From the NCBI RefSeq assembly GCF_001612845.1, contig NZ_BDBF01000048.1, positions 1-49,079 on the forward strand: a stretch of DNA of 49,079 bases. The letters run 5' to 3'. This document shows positions 29,467 through 38,739 of the stretch, one piece after another; the first letter of the stretch is position 1, and every line of letters begins with the position of its first letter. The notes beneath the pieces are model-generated. The model saw only the letters and a program-made list of their open reading frames with translations, was not told the origin of the DNA and searched no databases. The DNA is from Nocardia elegans NBRC 108235 (GTDB lineage: Bacteria > Actinomycetota > Actinomycetes > Mycobacteriales > Mycobacteriaceae). The position numbers and the translations under genes were made by a program.

Positions 29467-30054
29467 ATGGCTCTGCTGACCATCGGCGACCAGTTCCCCG
29501 CCTACAACCTGACGGCGGTCATCGGCGGTGACCTGTCGAAGGTGAACGCGCAGCAGCCCGACGACTACTTCACCCAGGTCTCCAGTGACGACTACGCCGG
29601 CAAGTGGCGCATCGTCTTCTTCTGGCCGAAGGACTTCACCTTCGTGTGCCCGACCGAGATCGCCGCCTTCGGCAAGCTGAACGAGGAGTTCGCCGACCGT
29701 GACGCCCAGGTCCTGGGTGTGTCGGTCGACAACGAGTTCGTGCACTTCCAGTGGCGCGCCCAGCACGAGGATCTCAAGACCCTCCCCTTCCCGATGCTGA
29801 GCGACCTCAAGCGTGAGCTCGTCACCGCGACCGGCGTGCTGAACGCCGACGGTGTCGCCGACCGCGCGACCTTCATCGTCGATCCGAACAACGAGGTCCA
29901 GTTCGTCTCCGTGACCGCCGGTTCGGTCGGCCGCAACGTCGACGAGGTGCTGCGCGTGCTCGACGCGCTGCAGTCCGACGAGCTGTGCGCCTGCAACTGG
30001 AAGAAGGGCGACCCGACCATCGACGCGGGTGAGCTGCTGTCCGCGAGCGTCTGA
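29467..30054 (+). CDS. ahpC: Alkyl hydroperoxide reductase AhpC (peroxiredoxin)
   Basis: Two-Cys peroxiredoxin of 195 residues, the length of the M. tuberculosis enzyme. Peroxidatic Cys61 is in TFVCPTE, and Cys174 and Cys176 in ELCACNW are the resolving pair that AhpD reduces in this group. FFWPKDFTF and PNNEVQFVSV are also typical. ATG 29467 has GAAGGAG 6 nt upstream; an open frame upstream to 29347 is leader. The ahpD gene follows by 24 nt. Confidence 0.97.
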   Translation: MALLTIGDQFPAYNLTAVIGGDLSKVNAQQPDDYFTQVSSDDYAGKWRIVFFWPKDFTFVCPTEIAAFGKLNEEFADRDAQVLGVSVDNEFVHFQWRAQHEDLKTLPFPMLSDLKRELVTATGVLNADGVADRATFIVDPNNEVQFVSVTAGSVGRNVDEVLRVLDALQSDELCACNWKKGDPTIDAGELLSASV

Positions 30055-30078
30055 TCACCGAAAAGGAAGTTCCTGCCC

Positions 30079-30618
30079 GTGTCTGTTGAAAACCTGAAGA
30101 ATTCGCTTCCCGAATACGCCAAGGACCTCAAGCTCAACCTGTCGTCCATCGCACGGTCGACCGTGCTGAACGAACAGCAGCTGTGGGGCACCCTGCTCGC
30201 CGCGGCGGCCGCCACCCGGTCGGCCACCACTCTGCGCGAGATCGGCGAGGAGGCCGCCGACACCCTGTCCGCGGAGGCCTACAACGCGGCACTGGGCGCC
30301 GCCTCGATCATGGGTATGAACAACGTGTTCTACCGGGGCCGGGCGTTCCTCGAGGGTCGTTACGACGATCTGCGCGCCGGGCTGCGCATGCAGATCATCG
30401 GCAATCCGGGCGTCGAGAAGGCCGATTTCGAGCTGTGGTCGTTCGCGGTGTCGTCGATCAACGGCTGCCAGCACTGCCTGGAGGCCCACGAGAACACCCT
30501 GCGCGAGGCCGGCGTCTCGCGCGAGGTGATCTTCGAGGCGCTGCGCGTCGCCGCGATCGTGGCGGGCGTCGGCCAGGCCGTGCAGGCCAGCGAGACGCTG
30601 GCCGCCGCGGCGGTCTGA
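30079..30618 (+). CDS. ahpD: Alkyl hydroperoxide reductase AhpD
   Basis: Carboxymuconolactone decarboxylase-fold disulfide reductase of 179 residues that returns electrons to AhpC. The active site is complete: Cys130 and Cys133 in NGCQHCLEAHE, His132, His137 and Glu118. GTG 30079 has AAAAGGAAG about 10 nt upstream. It is the second gene of ahpCD and is followed by a terminator hairpin. Confidence 0.96.
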   Translation: MSVENLKNSLPEYAKDLKLNLSSIARSTVLNEQQLWGTLLAAAAATRSATTLREIGEEAADTLSAEAYNAALGAASIMGMNNVFYRGRAFLEGRYDDLRAGLRMQIIGNPGVEKADFELWSFAVSSINGCQHCLEAHENTLREAGVSREVIFEALRVAAIVAGVGQAVQASETLAAAAV

Positions 30619-30643
30619 GGCACCGTCGAAACGCATTCCACCG

Positions 30644-30676
30644 GATGCCCCGTCCCGTCCATCGGGGCGGGGCATC
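30644..30676. terminator. Terminator hairpin after ahpCD
   Basis: GATGCCCCGTCCC pairs with GGGGCGGGGCATC (13 bp including one G-T pair) around a 7-nt loop, 25 nt after the ahpD stop. Confidence 0.75.
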
Positions 30677-30693
30677 GCGCGTGTTGCTCCGGG

Positions 30694-30699
30694 TACGCT
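30694..30699 (+). promoter_or_regulatory. -10 hexamer TACGCT before the PhzF-like gene
   Basis: TACGCT fits TAnnnT and lies 8 nt before ATG 30708; leaderless or nearly so. Confidence 0.4.
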
Positions 30700-30707
30700 G
30701 GGGCAGC

Positions 30708-31403
30708 ATGAGCCAATGGGAAAGCGACGGCGCACAGGTTGAGGTGGTTCGGGTCTTCACCGACGTCACCGGCCGGCTCGGTAACCCACTGGGCATCGTG
30801 CGCGCGGGGGCCGTGGCCGCGATCGATCACCAGTTGCTGGCGGCGCGAATCGGCCACAGTGAGACGGTGGTCGTCGACGATCCGGTGGCCGGGCGCGCCC
30901 GGATGCGCATCTACACCCCCGCACGGGAGCTGCCGTTCGCGGGACATCCGATGGTCGGCGCGGCATGGTGGCTGGCCGATCAGGGGCATCCCGTGAAGAT
31001 CATCGATGTGCCCGCCGGTCCCGTCGAAATCCAGATGCTCGACGACGGTCTGGTCTGGATTCGCGCCCGCGCCGAATGGGCGCCCGAATTCACCTTCGAC
31101 GAATTCTCCGACGCCGCCTTCCTCGACACGGTCGATCCGCGCCACTTCACCGACGGCCAGCACTACGTGTGGGCTTGGACGAACGAGGCGCGCGGCGCCG
31201 TGCACGCGCGAATGTTCGCTCCCGCCTTGGGAATCGCCGAGGACGAGGCGACGGGCGCGGCCGCGATCGCACTCACCGCGAAATTGCGCCGCAGCCTGAT
31301 CATCACCCAGGGCTTGGGTTCACAGCTGTTCACCGAATGGGATTCCGACGGCTGGGTGCGCCTGGGCGGACGCGTCGTGGCCGATCACCCCATACTCCTC
31401 TGA
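30708..31403 (+). CDS. PhzF-family isomerase/epimerase-like protein
   Basis: A 231-residue protein of the PhzF/diaminopimelate epimerase-like fold. VEVVRVFTDVTGRLGNPLGIV, then RMRIYTPARELPFAGHPMVGAAW (the family's FAGHPT-type motif, here FAGHPM) and DEATGAAAIAL near the end are seen. It matches Rv2716 by position. Members of this length are short for the family and their substrates are unknown. Its TGA directly abuts the stop of the convergent DUF5134 gene, with no base between. Confidence 0.85.
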   Translation: MSQWESDGAQVEVVRVFTDVTGRLGNPLGIVRAGAVAAIDHQLLAARIGHSETVVVDDPVAGRARMRIYTPARELPFAGHPMVGAAWWLADQGHPVKIIDVPAGPVEIQMLDDGLVWIRARAEWAPEFTFDEFSDAAFLDTVDPRHFTDGQHYVWAWTNEARGAVHARMFAPALGIAEDEATGAAAIALTAKLRRSLIITQGLGSQLFTEWDSDGWVRLGGRVVADHPILL

Positions 31404-32042
31404 TCAGGCGACGGCGGCGATCAACATATAGGCGGTCCCGAGATCCATCACGACGTGCGGAACGGCGCCGAGGGCGCCCGGTGTGCCGGACGGATGCGAA
31501 ATACTGTGCCGCAGTGCGATTCTCGTACGCGGGAACAGCAGCAGTAGGCCGTCGAGCGCGAACAGCCCGGCCACGATCGAGACGGGTACGACCGGCGGGC
31601 CATCCGCATCGCTCATATCCGGGTGCCCCATACCGTGATGATGTCCGGCCATCACCCATAGCATCGCCGCCGCCGCGACCAGGTGGTAGACCACCGCCGG
31701 GAGCCGGAATTCGGCGCCGTCACCGCCGGATGCCATGCGCCAGTGCGCGATTCGCACGATCGACAGGCCCGCGTACACGACGATCATGGCGATGAGCACC
31801 CCGCGGATCGCATCGGGCGCGGCAGCCACCGGGAACAGCAGCATCGCGAGCATGACCAGGCACATCACGAGATGGGCCGCGTCGGATTCGTGCGCGTCGA
31901 CCTCGCTCGGCCAGGTTCCCGGCCGCTGTCCGCTCGCGTCTCCCGGCGTCACCGGCACCGCCACATGCCGTACCAGAACGATGCCCGCCGCGGCGACGAA
32001 CGCCATGACGACGCCCCAGCGCAACACCTCGTGCTCGGTCAC
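31404..32042 (-). CDS. DUF5134-like multi-pass membrane protein
   Basis: A 212-residue membrane protein with five or six hydrophobic segments, a His-rich loop GHHHGMGHPDM between two of them, and ALRHSISHP near the end. The pattern agrees with the DUF5134 group of actinobacterial membrane proteins. GTG 32042 is chosen as the start; the frame is open upstream but Arg-rich and unlikely to be translated. The His-rich loop suggests metal contact, which is only inference. Confidence 0.75.
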   Translation of the reverse strand: MTEHEVLRWGVVMAFVAAAGIVLVRHVAVPVTPGDASGQRPGTWPSEVDAHESDAAHLVMCLVMLAMLLFPVAAAPDAIRGVLIAMIVVYAGLSIVRIAHWRMASGGDGAEFRLPAVVYHLVAAAAMLWVMAGHHHGMGHPDMSDADGPPVVPVSIVAGLFALDGLLLLFPRTRIALRHSISHPSGTPGALGAVPHVVMDLGTAYMLIAAVA

Positions 32043-32178
32043 GAAAGACCCCACACCCCACCACCTTCCGCCGCGGCGCGTTCGCCTTCGCACCCATGCT
32101 CGCACGGCGCGGCGGTGGGCACCGCCCATCCGGCGGCCCGGAGGCACCGAAGAGGCAGCCGTGGGGCAGACCGTGCGC

Positions 32179-33402
32179 TCAGCCCAGCGCGCGACCGATC
32201 GCCGCCGCGAGCTCGCCGATCTGCTCGTCGGTCATGACGAACGCCGGCGAGATCTGCAACGCGCCCTGGCCGGCGGACCGGGTGGAAACGCCTTCGGCGC
32301 GTAGCGCTTTCACCATGGCCGGCCCCTCGGACGGATCGGCGAGTTGTACCCCGGCCACCGCGCCCAATCCACTGCGGACCTGCGCCACGCGCGGATGTCC
32401 GGCCAGCGGCGCGAGGTGGTCGTGCAGCAGCGATTCGATGTTCTTGCTGGCGTCGAGCAGATGCTCGCGTTCGATGATGTCGAGATTGGCCATCGCCGCG
32501 GCGGCCGATCCGGCGTGGCCGCCGTAGGTGTAGCCGTGCCGGAACCACACTCCGCCACCGAAGAACGGTTCGGCCACTCGCGGTGCCACGAAGACCGCAC
32601 CCATCGGCAGATAGCCGGACGTCAGGCCCTTCGCGGTGGTCATCAGGTCCGGTTCGAGCCCGAAACGAGTGGAGGCGAACCACGATCCGCCGATCCGCCC
32701 GAAGCCGGTGACGACCTCGTCGGCGACGAAGAGGATGTCGTTGTCGCGGCAGAGGCGGCGAACCTCGGAGAGATAACCCTCCGGTGGCAGATACACCCCG
32801 CCCGCCCCGATGATCGGCTCGCAGAAGAACGCCGCGATCCGATCGGCACCCACCTCGTCGATCAGCGCCCGCAGCGCCTGCGCCTGATCGAATTCCACCG
32901 TGCGGGTATCGGCCATCAGCTCGCCGTAACCCTCGTGATTGCCCTCGATGCCGGCCAGCGCCGTTCCGGCGACGTGCATTCCGTGATAGGCCAGCCGGCG
33001 GCCGACCAGCAGCGTCTTGTCCGGACGGCCCTGCTCGCGCCAGAACCGGCGGGCGAGTTTGGCGGCGGTGTCGACCGAGTCGGATCCACCGGAGGTGAAC
33101 ATGATCTTGCTGCCGGGCACCGGCGCCAGCTCCGACAACCGCTCGGCCAGCCGCTGCGTCACCGGCGCGGTCAGGTCGCCGAAGTTCGAATAGTGTGCGA
33201 GCGTCGACAATTGCGCCGCGACCGCGTCGGCGATCTCGCGGCGGCCGTGACCGACATTGGTGAACCACAGCCCCGCCGTCGCATCGAGATACCGCCGCCC
33301 GGCTTCGTCCCAGATGTAGGCGCCCTCACCGCGGGCGACCACGAAGGCGCCGTCGCGCTCCACCGCGCCCATATCCGCGAATCCGTGCCACAGCGCACCC
33401 AT
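32179..33402 (-). CDS. Class III PLP-dependent aminotransferase (omega-aminotransferase type)
   Basis: A 407-residue fold type I aminotransferase. The PLP lysine is in TTAKGLTSGYLPMG, preceded by the DEVVTGFGRIGGSW motif whose Asp holds the pyridine nitrogen. MFTSGGSDSVDTAAKLAR and YHGMHVAGTAL are also typical of the beta-alanine/omega-amino acid:pyruvate group. It could take an amine such as putrescine, but the exact donor cannot be read. ATG 33402 has GAGAGGAG about 9 nt upstream. Confidence 0.9.
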   Translation of the reverse strand: MGALWHGFADMGAVERDGAFVVARGEGAYIWDEAGRRYLDATAGLWFTNVGHGRREIADAVAAQLSTLAHYSNFGDLTAPVTQRLAERLSELAPVPGSKIMFTSGGSDSVDTAAKLARRFWREQGRPDKTLLVGRRLAYHGMHVAGTALAGIEGNHEGYGELMADTRTVEFDQAQALRALIDEVGADRIAAFFCEPIIGAGGVYLPPEGYLSEVRRLCRDNDILFVADEVVTGFGRIGGSWFASTRFGLEPDLMTTAKGLTSGYLPMGAVFVAPRVAEPFFGGGVWFRHGYTYGGHAGSAAAAMANLDIIEREHLLDASKNIESLLHDHLAPLAGHPRVAQVRSGLGAVAGVQLADPSEGPAMVKALRAEGVSTRSAGQGALQISPAFVMTDEQIGELAAAIGRALG

Positions 33403-33529
33403 GCTCGGCTCCTCTCCCCGTCGTCCGGTGGCGATGGGCACACCCGATCGCCCGCGCCGCCAGACTACCCGCGCGACGCCCGACGAGGCCGGGTCGTCCG
33501 GCCCGCGCAATCGACCGGCAACCGCAGGG

Positions 33530-34162
33530 TCAGACCGGAACGGGGGCCTCGCGACGGTTGTGCAACGACCCCACCCACGCCACCGCGATCGCCAGCAGCG
33601 CGATCACCGCGGCCAGCATCACCACCCCGATCAGCAGCGAGACATACCCCTGCACTCGGGGGTCCAGGAACGGATACGGATACCAGTCCACGATCTCGCC
33701 GCGGACCAGGCTGTAGGCGCAGAAGGCGATCGGGTAGATCAGCCACCCGCCGATCAGCGCCGCCGAGACCCGCAGCCGCGCCGACACCAGAATCCAGTCG
33801 GCGACCAGCACGATCGGCAGCACCCGATGCAATGTGTCGTTGATCCACTTATCGGTGAGCATCACATCGATGTTCGCCAGCAGCACCGCGTAGATCACCC
33901 CGGTGATCAGCAGATACAGCGTGCCCGCGCCGCGCACCACCTGCCAGCGCCGCGCCGCCGGATCCAGCAGACCCCCGATCAGCAGAACCAGCACACCGGC
34001 GATATTGGATTCGATGGTGAAGTAGCTCACGTAGTTGCCGAGCGAGAATCCGGGCGATCCCCACGCACGGAGCGGAATCCACAGCAGCGCAACAATTCCC
34101 AGCACACCGAACGCGATCCGCAGGATCCGGATCCACATCGGCGTTCCCGCACGGCCGATCAT
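33530..34162 (-). CDS. Pr6Pr-family membrane protein
   Basis: A 210-residue integral membrane protein with about six hydrophobic segments, including ILRIAFGVLGIVALLWIPL, NYVSYFTIESNIAGVLVLLIG and VIYAVLLANIDVMLTDKWIND, the last followed by LHRVLPIVLVADWIL. The FTIESNI and HRVLPI patterns are those of the Pr6Pr family. Function unknown. ATG 34162 has GAGGATCG about 7 nt upstream. A shortened relative of its N-terminus lies just upstream at 34282-34470. Confidence 0.8.
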   Translation of the reverse strand: MIGRAGTPMWIRILRIAFGVLGIVALLWIPLRAWGSPGFSLGNYVSYFTIESNIAGVLVLLIGGLLDPAARRWQVVRGAGTLYLLITGVIYAVLLANIDVMLTDKWINDTLHRVLPIVLVADWILVSARLRVSAALIGGWLIYPIAFCAYSLVRGEIVDWYPYPFLDPRVQGYVSLLIGVVMLAAVIALLAIAVAWVGSLHNRREAPVPV

Positions 34163-34281
34163 CGTACGATCCTCGCATACCGGTCGGCCCGCCAGGCGGT
34201 TTCACCACCGGCGCCCCGGCCACCGGCAGACGACGAACCCTGCCGCCGGCGTAATCCGGCGGCACGGAAAGGCTTCCGGGT

Positions 34282-34470
34282 CTAGGCGGATCCGACCGGC
34301 GACGTACGCTGCCTCGTCGCGGGCTCCGCCGCCACCGGCCGGCGCAGCGTGTGCGACGCGGTCGTCGCGACCGCGCGCACCCCGTCGCGGACCAGAGCGG
34401 CGATGCCCAGCAGCACCGACACCACGCGCAGTCCACGGACCCACATCGGCGTTCCGGAACCAGCAGTCAT
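34282..34470 (-). CDS. Small membrane protein resembling the N-terminus of the neighbouring Pr6Pr protein
   Basis: A 62-residue frame starting at ATG 34470. GTPMWVRGLRVVSVLLGIAAL aligns with GTPMWIRILRIAFGVLGIVAL of the Pr6Pr protein next door, and 15 bases (CCACATCGGCGTTCC) are identical between the two. After the first membrane segment the sequence diverges into a basic tail and stops. It looks like a partial duplication; whether it is made is uncertain, as no ribosome binding site is clear. Confidence 0.5.
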   Translation of the reverse strand: MTAGSGTPMWVRGLRVVSVLLGIAALVRDGVRAVATTASHTLRRPVAAEPATRQRTSPVGSA

Positions 34471-34608
34471 GACCCGATGGTGACATAACCGGCCCCCGCG
34501 GGGTACCAAGATCATCCGATAGCAACGATTCGGTTATCTTCACCGTCCGGCGCCCCGACCAGCGCGGGAACGGGCCGGACGGCCGGTTTCGCTACGCTGG
34601 TCGATGCA

Positions 34609-37600
34609 ATGACCTCGACTGCCACCACCCGCGAGCTGCGCGCTCGCCTGGCCGACCTCTCTCTCCGCGACGAACACCGGCTGCGCCGACGGCTGGACAA
34701 GGCACACGGCAACGACGGCGAGATCGAACGGCTGGAGCGTGAGATCGCCGCCGCGCAGGCTCGCATCGAGACTCGCCGCGGCGCGGTCCCGGCGATTCGC
34801 TATCCCGAACAACTGCCGGTCTCGGCCCATCGCGACGATATCGCCGCGGCGATCGCCGCCCATCAGGTCGTCGTGATCGCCGGTGAGACGGGGTCGGGTA
34901 AGACCACGCAGATCCCGAAGATCTGCCTCGAACTCGGGCGCGGGATCCGCGGCACCATCGGCCACACCCAGCCGCGGCGGCTGGCGGCCCGCACGGTGGC
35001 CGAACGCATTGCCTCCGAACTCGATACCGAGCTCGGCGACGTGGTCGGCTACACCGTGCGCTTCACCGATCAGGCCTCCGATCGCACCCTGATCAAATTG
35101 ATGACCGACGGCATCCTGCTGGCCGAAATTCAGCGCGACCGGCTGCTGCGTCGCTACGACACGATCATCATCGACGAGGCGCACGAGCGCAGCCTCAATA
35201 TCGACTTCCTGCTCGGCTATCTGAAGTCGCTGTTGCCGAAGCGTCCGGATCTCAAGGTGATCATCACCTCGGCGACCATCGACCCGGAACTGTTCGCCCG
35301 TCATTTCGCCGATGCGGACTCCGGGGAGCCCGCGCCGATCGTCGAGGTGTCGGGACGGTCCTATCCGGTCGAAATCCGGTATCGCCCGCTGGCTCCGGAC
35401 ATGGCCGGCACCGACGACGAGGACGACTTCGAGGAGGAGCTGGCGCCGCGCCGCGCCCGGCAGAGCGGGCGCGGCAGCGCCGAGGACGCTCGCGACCAGA
35501 CCGATGCCATCGGCGACGCGGTCCGCGAACTGCTCGCCGAGGGCGACGGCGACGTGCTGGTATTCCTGTCCGGTGAGCGCGAGATCCGCGATACCGCCGA
35601 CACGCTGCGCGATCTGAAACTTCCGCGCACCGAGATCGTTCCGCTCTACGCACGCTTGTCGGCGGCCGAACAGCATCGAGTCTTCCAGCCGCACACCGGC
35701 CGTCGTGTGGTGCTGGCCACCAACGTCGCCGAGACCTCGCTCACCGTGCCGGGTATCCGCTACGTGGTGGATCCGGGCACCGCGCGCATCTCCCGCTATT
35801 CGATGCGCACCAAGGTGCAGCGCCTGCCGATCGAACCGATCTCCCAGGCCTCCGCGCGGCAGCGTTCCGGGCGCTGCGGACGCGTAGCCGACGGCATCTG
35901 CATCCGGCTCTACTCCGAGGAGGACTTCGAGGCGCGCCCCGCGTTCACCGAACCGGAGATTCTGCGCACGAACCTGGCCGCGGTCATCCTGCAGATGACC
36001 GCACTGGGGCTCGGCGACATCGAGAGCTTCCCGTTCGTCGAGGCGCCGGACCGGCGGGCGATCCGCGACGGTATCGCGCTGCTACTGGAACTCGGCGCTC
36101 TCGGGCGCCCCGCCGAGGCGCCCACGCCCGCTCGCGGTGCGCGCCGTCGCCGCGGACGCGGCAGCGAAGGCGCCCCCGGGGGCCATGTGCGCGCGCCGGA
36201 GGGCGGGGACGAGCTGGCGCTCACCGCGGTGGGACGGCAGATGGCCCAACTCCCGGTCGATCCGCGGATGGCGCGCATGCTCGTCGCCGCCGAGGCGAAC
36301 GGATGCCTGTCCGAGGTGCTGGTCATCGTCGCGGCGCTGTCGATCCAGGACGTGCGGGAACGGCCGGCCGAATTCCAGCAGGCCGCCGACACCAAACACG
36401 CCCGCTTCACCGTCGAGGGCTCGGATTTCCTCGCTTATCTGCGTTTGTGGGACTATCTGCGCGGACAGCGGAAGTCGTTGTCGTCCAACCAGTTCCGGCG
36501 ACTGTGCCGCGACGAGTTCCTGCACTACCTGCGCATCCGGGAATGGCAGGATCTGCAAGGGCAGCTGCGCACCATCACGAAAAGCCTCGGCTGGTCGGCC
36601 GCGGAATCCATCGCGCCGCAACAGAATCCGGACGCCCTGCCGTGGGACGGGGACTCGATCCATCGCGCGCTGCTGGCGGGCATGCTGTCGCATATCGGGG
36701 TGCGCGAGGCCGAATCGCGGGAGTTCCTCGGTGCGCGCGGCGCGAAGTTCATGATCTTCCCCGGTTCGACGCTGGCCAAGAAGCCGCCGCGCTGGGTGAT
36801 GGCGGCCGAACTGGTGGAAACCTCACGACTATGGGGCCGGATGGCCGCGCGGATCGAGCCGGAATGGGCCGAACGGCTCGCCGGCGATCTGGTCAAACGA
36901 AACTACTCCGAACCGCACTGGTCCTCCCGGCGCGGCGCGGCGATGGCCTACGAGCGGGTCACCCTCTACGGCATTCCGCTGGTCACCCAGCGCCGCGTCG
37001 ACTTCGGCCGCATCGATGCCCAGCTGTCGCGCGAGCTGTTCATCCGGCACGCACTGGTCCAGGGCGAATGGCAGACCCGGCACCGGTTCTTCCATCGCAA
37101 CCGCGAACTGCTCGACGATGTGGCCGATCTGGAGCATCGGGCACGGCGGCGCGACATCCTCGTCGACGACCAGGTGCTGTTCGATTTCTACGAGCAGCGC
37201 ATTCCCGCCGACGTGGTGTCGGTGCGGCATTTCGACAGCTGGTGGCGCAAGGCCGAGCGCGAGGATCCGCATCTGCTGGACTTCTCGACCGCCACCGTGG
37301 TCAATGCGCAAGCGGCCCAGCTGGATCCGGCCGCCTACCCGGACAGCTGGCGGCAGGGCGAGCTGACTTTCCCGCTCACCTACCAGTTCGAGCCGGGACA
37401 GGCCGACGACGGCGTGACCGTGCACATCCCGGTCGCCCAACTCGCCCACGTTCGTGCCGTGGGCTTCGACTGGCTGGTTCCCGGCATGCGCGAGGAACTC
37501 GCCGCCGCACTGATCAAGACACTGCCGAAACAGCTGCGCCGCAGTGTCGTTCCCGCGCCGGACTTCGCGAAGGCCGCGTTGGCGCGGCTGACTCCGCGCG

Positions 37601-38718
37601 CGGAACCATTGCGCAGCGGACTGGCCCGCGAATTGTCGGCACTGGCGTCGACCTCGATCGCACCGGCCGACCTCGACCCCGCCGCGCTGCCGGATCATCT
37701 GCGGATGACATTCGCCGTCGTCGGTCCCGACGGCGCGCACCTCGCCCGCGGCAAGGGCCTCGCAGCCTTGAAAACTCAACTGTCCCAGCAAATTTCACAG
37801 TCGGTGGCGAAGGCGACGAGTGCGGCCGAGAAGGCGCCGGCGACGGTGTGGACGGCGCAGACGCTGGGCACCGTGCCGCAGACCGTTCGGCGTGAGGTCG
37901 GCGGCCAGACCATCACCGGCTATCCCGCGCTGGTCCGCGAGGGTGACGGGGTGGCGGTGCGAGTGTTGTCCTCACCGGCGGCACAGCGTGCCGCGATGCG
38001 CACCGGCACCCGGGCGCTGCTGCTGCGCGAGATGCCGGCCGCGCAACGCTCGGTCACCTCGGGGCTGTCGGCCGCCGATCGCCTCGCGTTGAGCCAGAAC
38101 CCGTACGGATCGCTGGAGGCGCTGCTCGACGACTGCCGCGCCTGCGCCGCCGACGAACTGATCGCCGCACACGGTGGCCCGGTGCGCAGCCCGGAGCAGT
38201 TCACCCGGCTCGTCGAGCAGGTTCGACCGCAGTTCGCCGGTGCGGTCGCGCGCATCCTCGCGCTGGTGGTTCCGGTGCTGGCGGCCGCGCACCGGGTGCG
38301 CGCCGCTCTGGCCGACACCACCGATCGCGATATCGCCGACGATGTGGCCGGGCAGCTCGACGACCTGGTCTTCGCCGGTTTCGTCAGCGAATTCGGCAGT
38401 GCCCGGCTGCGCGAGATCCCGCGGTATCTGCACGCCGCCGAGGCACGACTGCTCGCGCTGCCGGCCTCGGCCGATCGCGATCGCCACGGCGCGGCCGAAC
38501 TGGATCGGGTGCACACCGCCTACGCGCGGTTGCTCGACCGCCTCCCGGAGGCGCGTCGCACGGCCGCCGACGTCACCGAGATCTGGTGGATGATCGAGGA
38601 ACTGCGGGTGAGCCTGTTCGCCCAGCAGCTGGGTACGCCGTATCCGGTGTCCGCCAAGCGAATCGTCAAGGCCATCGACGGCATCGGCGCGGCGCCCGCC
38701 GCCACCCGGCCCCGCTGA
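34609..38718 (+). CDS. hrpA: ATP-dependent RNA helicase HrpA
   Basis: DEAH-box RNA helicase of 1369 residues, the usual HrpA length. Walker A GETGSGKTTQIPK (92-104), IIIDEAHERSLN (about 185-196), ITSATIDPELFA, LATNVAETSLTVPGI and QRSGRCGRVADG are in order, followed by the HA2/OB region and the long C-terminal DUF3418 part (about 760-1350). Residues 275-300 and 507-535 carry acidic or Arg-rich insertions. HrpA helps free stalled ribosomes in E. coli; the role here is by homology. ATG 34609 has TACGCT 10 nt upstream and no clear ribosome binding site. Convergent with nrdR, 17 nt away. Confidence 0.95.
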   Translation: MTSTATTRELRARLADLSLRDEHRLRRRLDKAHGNDGEIERLEREIAAAQARIETRRGAVPAIRYPEQLPVSAHRDDIAAAIAAHQVVVIAGETGSGKTTQIPKICLELGRGIRGTIGHTQPRRLAARTVAERIASELDTELGDVVGYTVRFTDQASDRTLIKLMTDGILLAEIQRDRLLRRYDTIIIDEAHERSLNIDFLLGYLKSLLPKRPDLKVIITSATIDPELFARHFADADSGEPAPIVEVSGRSYPVEIRYRPLAPDMAGTDDEDDFEEELAPRRARQSGRGSAEDARDQTDAIGDAVRELLAEGDGDVLVFLSGEREIRDTADTLRDLKLPRTEIVPLYARLSAAEQHRVFQPHTGRRVVLATNVAETSLTVPGIRYVVDPGTARISRYSMRTKVQRLPIEPISQASARQRSGRCGRVADGICIRLYSEEDFEARPAFTEPEILRTNLAAVILQMTALGLGDIESFPFVEAPDRRAIRDGIALLLELGALGRPAEAPTPARGARRRRGRGSEGAPGGHVRAPEGGDELALTAVGRQMAQLPVDPRMARMLVAAEANGCLSEVLVIVAALSIQDVRERPAEFQQAADTKHARFTVEGSDFLAYLRLWDYLRGQRKSLSSNQFRRLCRDEFLHYLRIREWQDLQGQLRTITKSLGWSAAESIAPQQNPDALPWDGDSIHRALLAGMLSHIGVREAESREFLGARGAKFMIFPGSTLAKKPPRWVMAAELVETSRLWGRMAARIEPEWAERLAGDLVKRNYSEPHWSSRRGAAMAYERVTLYGIPLVTQRRVDFGRIDAQLSRELFIRHALVQGEWQTRHRFFHRNRELLDDVADLEHRARRRDILVDDQVLFDFYEQRIPADVVSVRHFDSWWRKAEREDPHLLDFSTATVVNAQAAQLDPAAYPDSWRQGELTFPLTYQFEPGQADDGVTVHIPVAQLAHVRAVGFDWLVPGMREELAAALIKTLPKQLRRSVVPAPDFAKAALARLTPRAEPLRSGLARELSALASTSIAPADLDPAALPDHLRMTFAVVGPDGAHLARGKGLAALKTQLSQQISQSVAKATSAAEKAPATVWTAQTLGTVPQTVRREVGGQTITGYPALVREGDGVAVRVLSSPAAQRAAMRTGTRALLLREMPAAQRSVTSGLSAADRLALSQNPYGSLEALLDDCRACAADELIAAHGGPVRSPEQFTRLVEQVRPQFAGAVARILALVVPVLAAAHRVRAALADTTDRDIADDVAGQLDDLVFAGFVSEFGSARLREIPRYLHAAEARLLALPASADRDRHGAAELDRVHTAYARLLDRLPEARRTAADVTEIWWMIEELRVSLFAQQLGTPYPVSAKRIVKAIDGIGAAPAATRPR

Positions 38719-38739
38719 TCACCCGGCCGCGTTGATCAG
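38715..38739. terminator. Inverted repeat spanning the convergent hrpA and nrdR stops
   Basis: CTGATCA and TGATCAG pair perfectly (7 bp) around 11 nt, and each arm contains one gene's TGA. With only 17 nt between the genes this may serve as a compact two-way terminator, though 7 bp is short. Confidence 0.4.
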
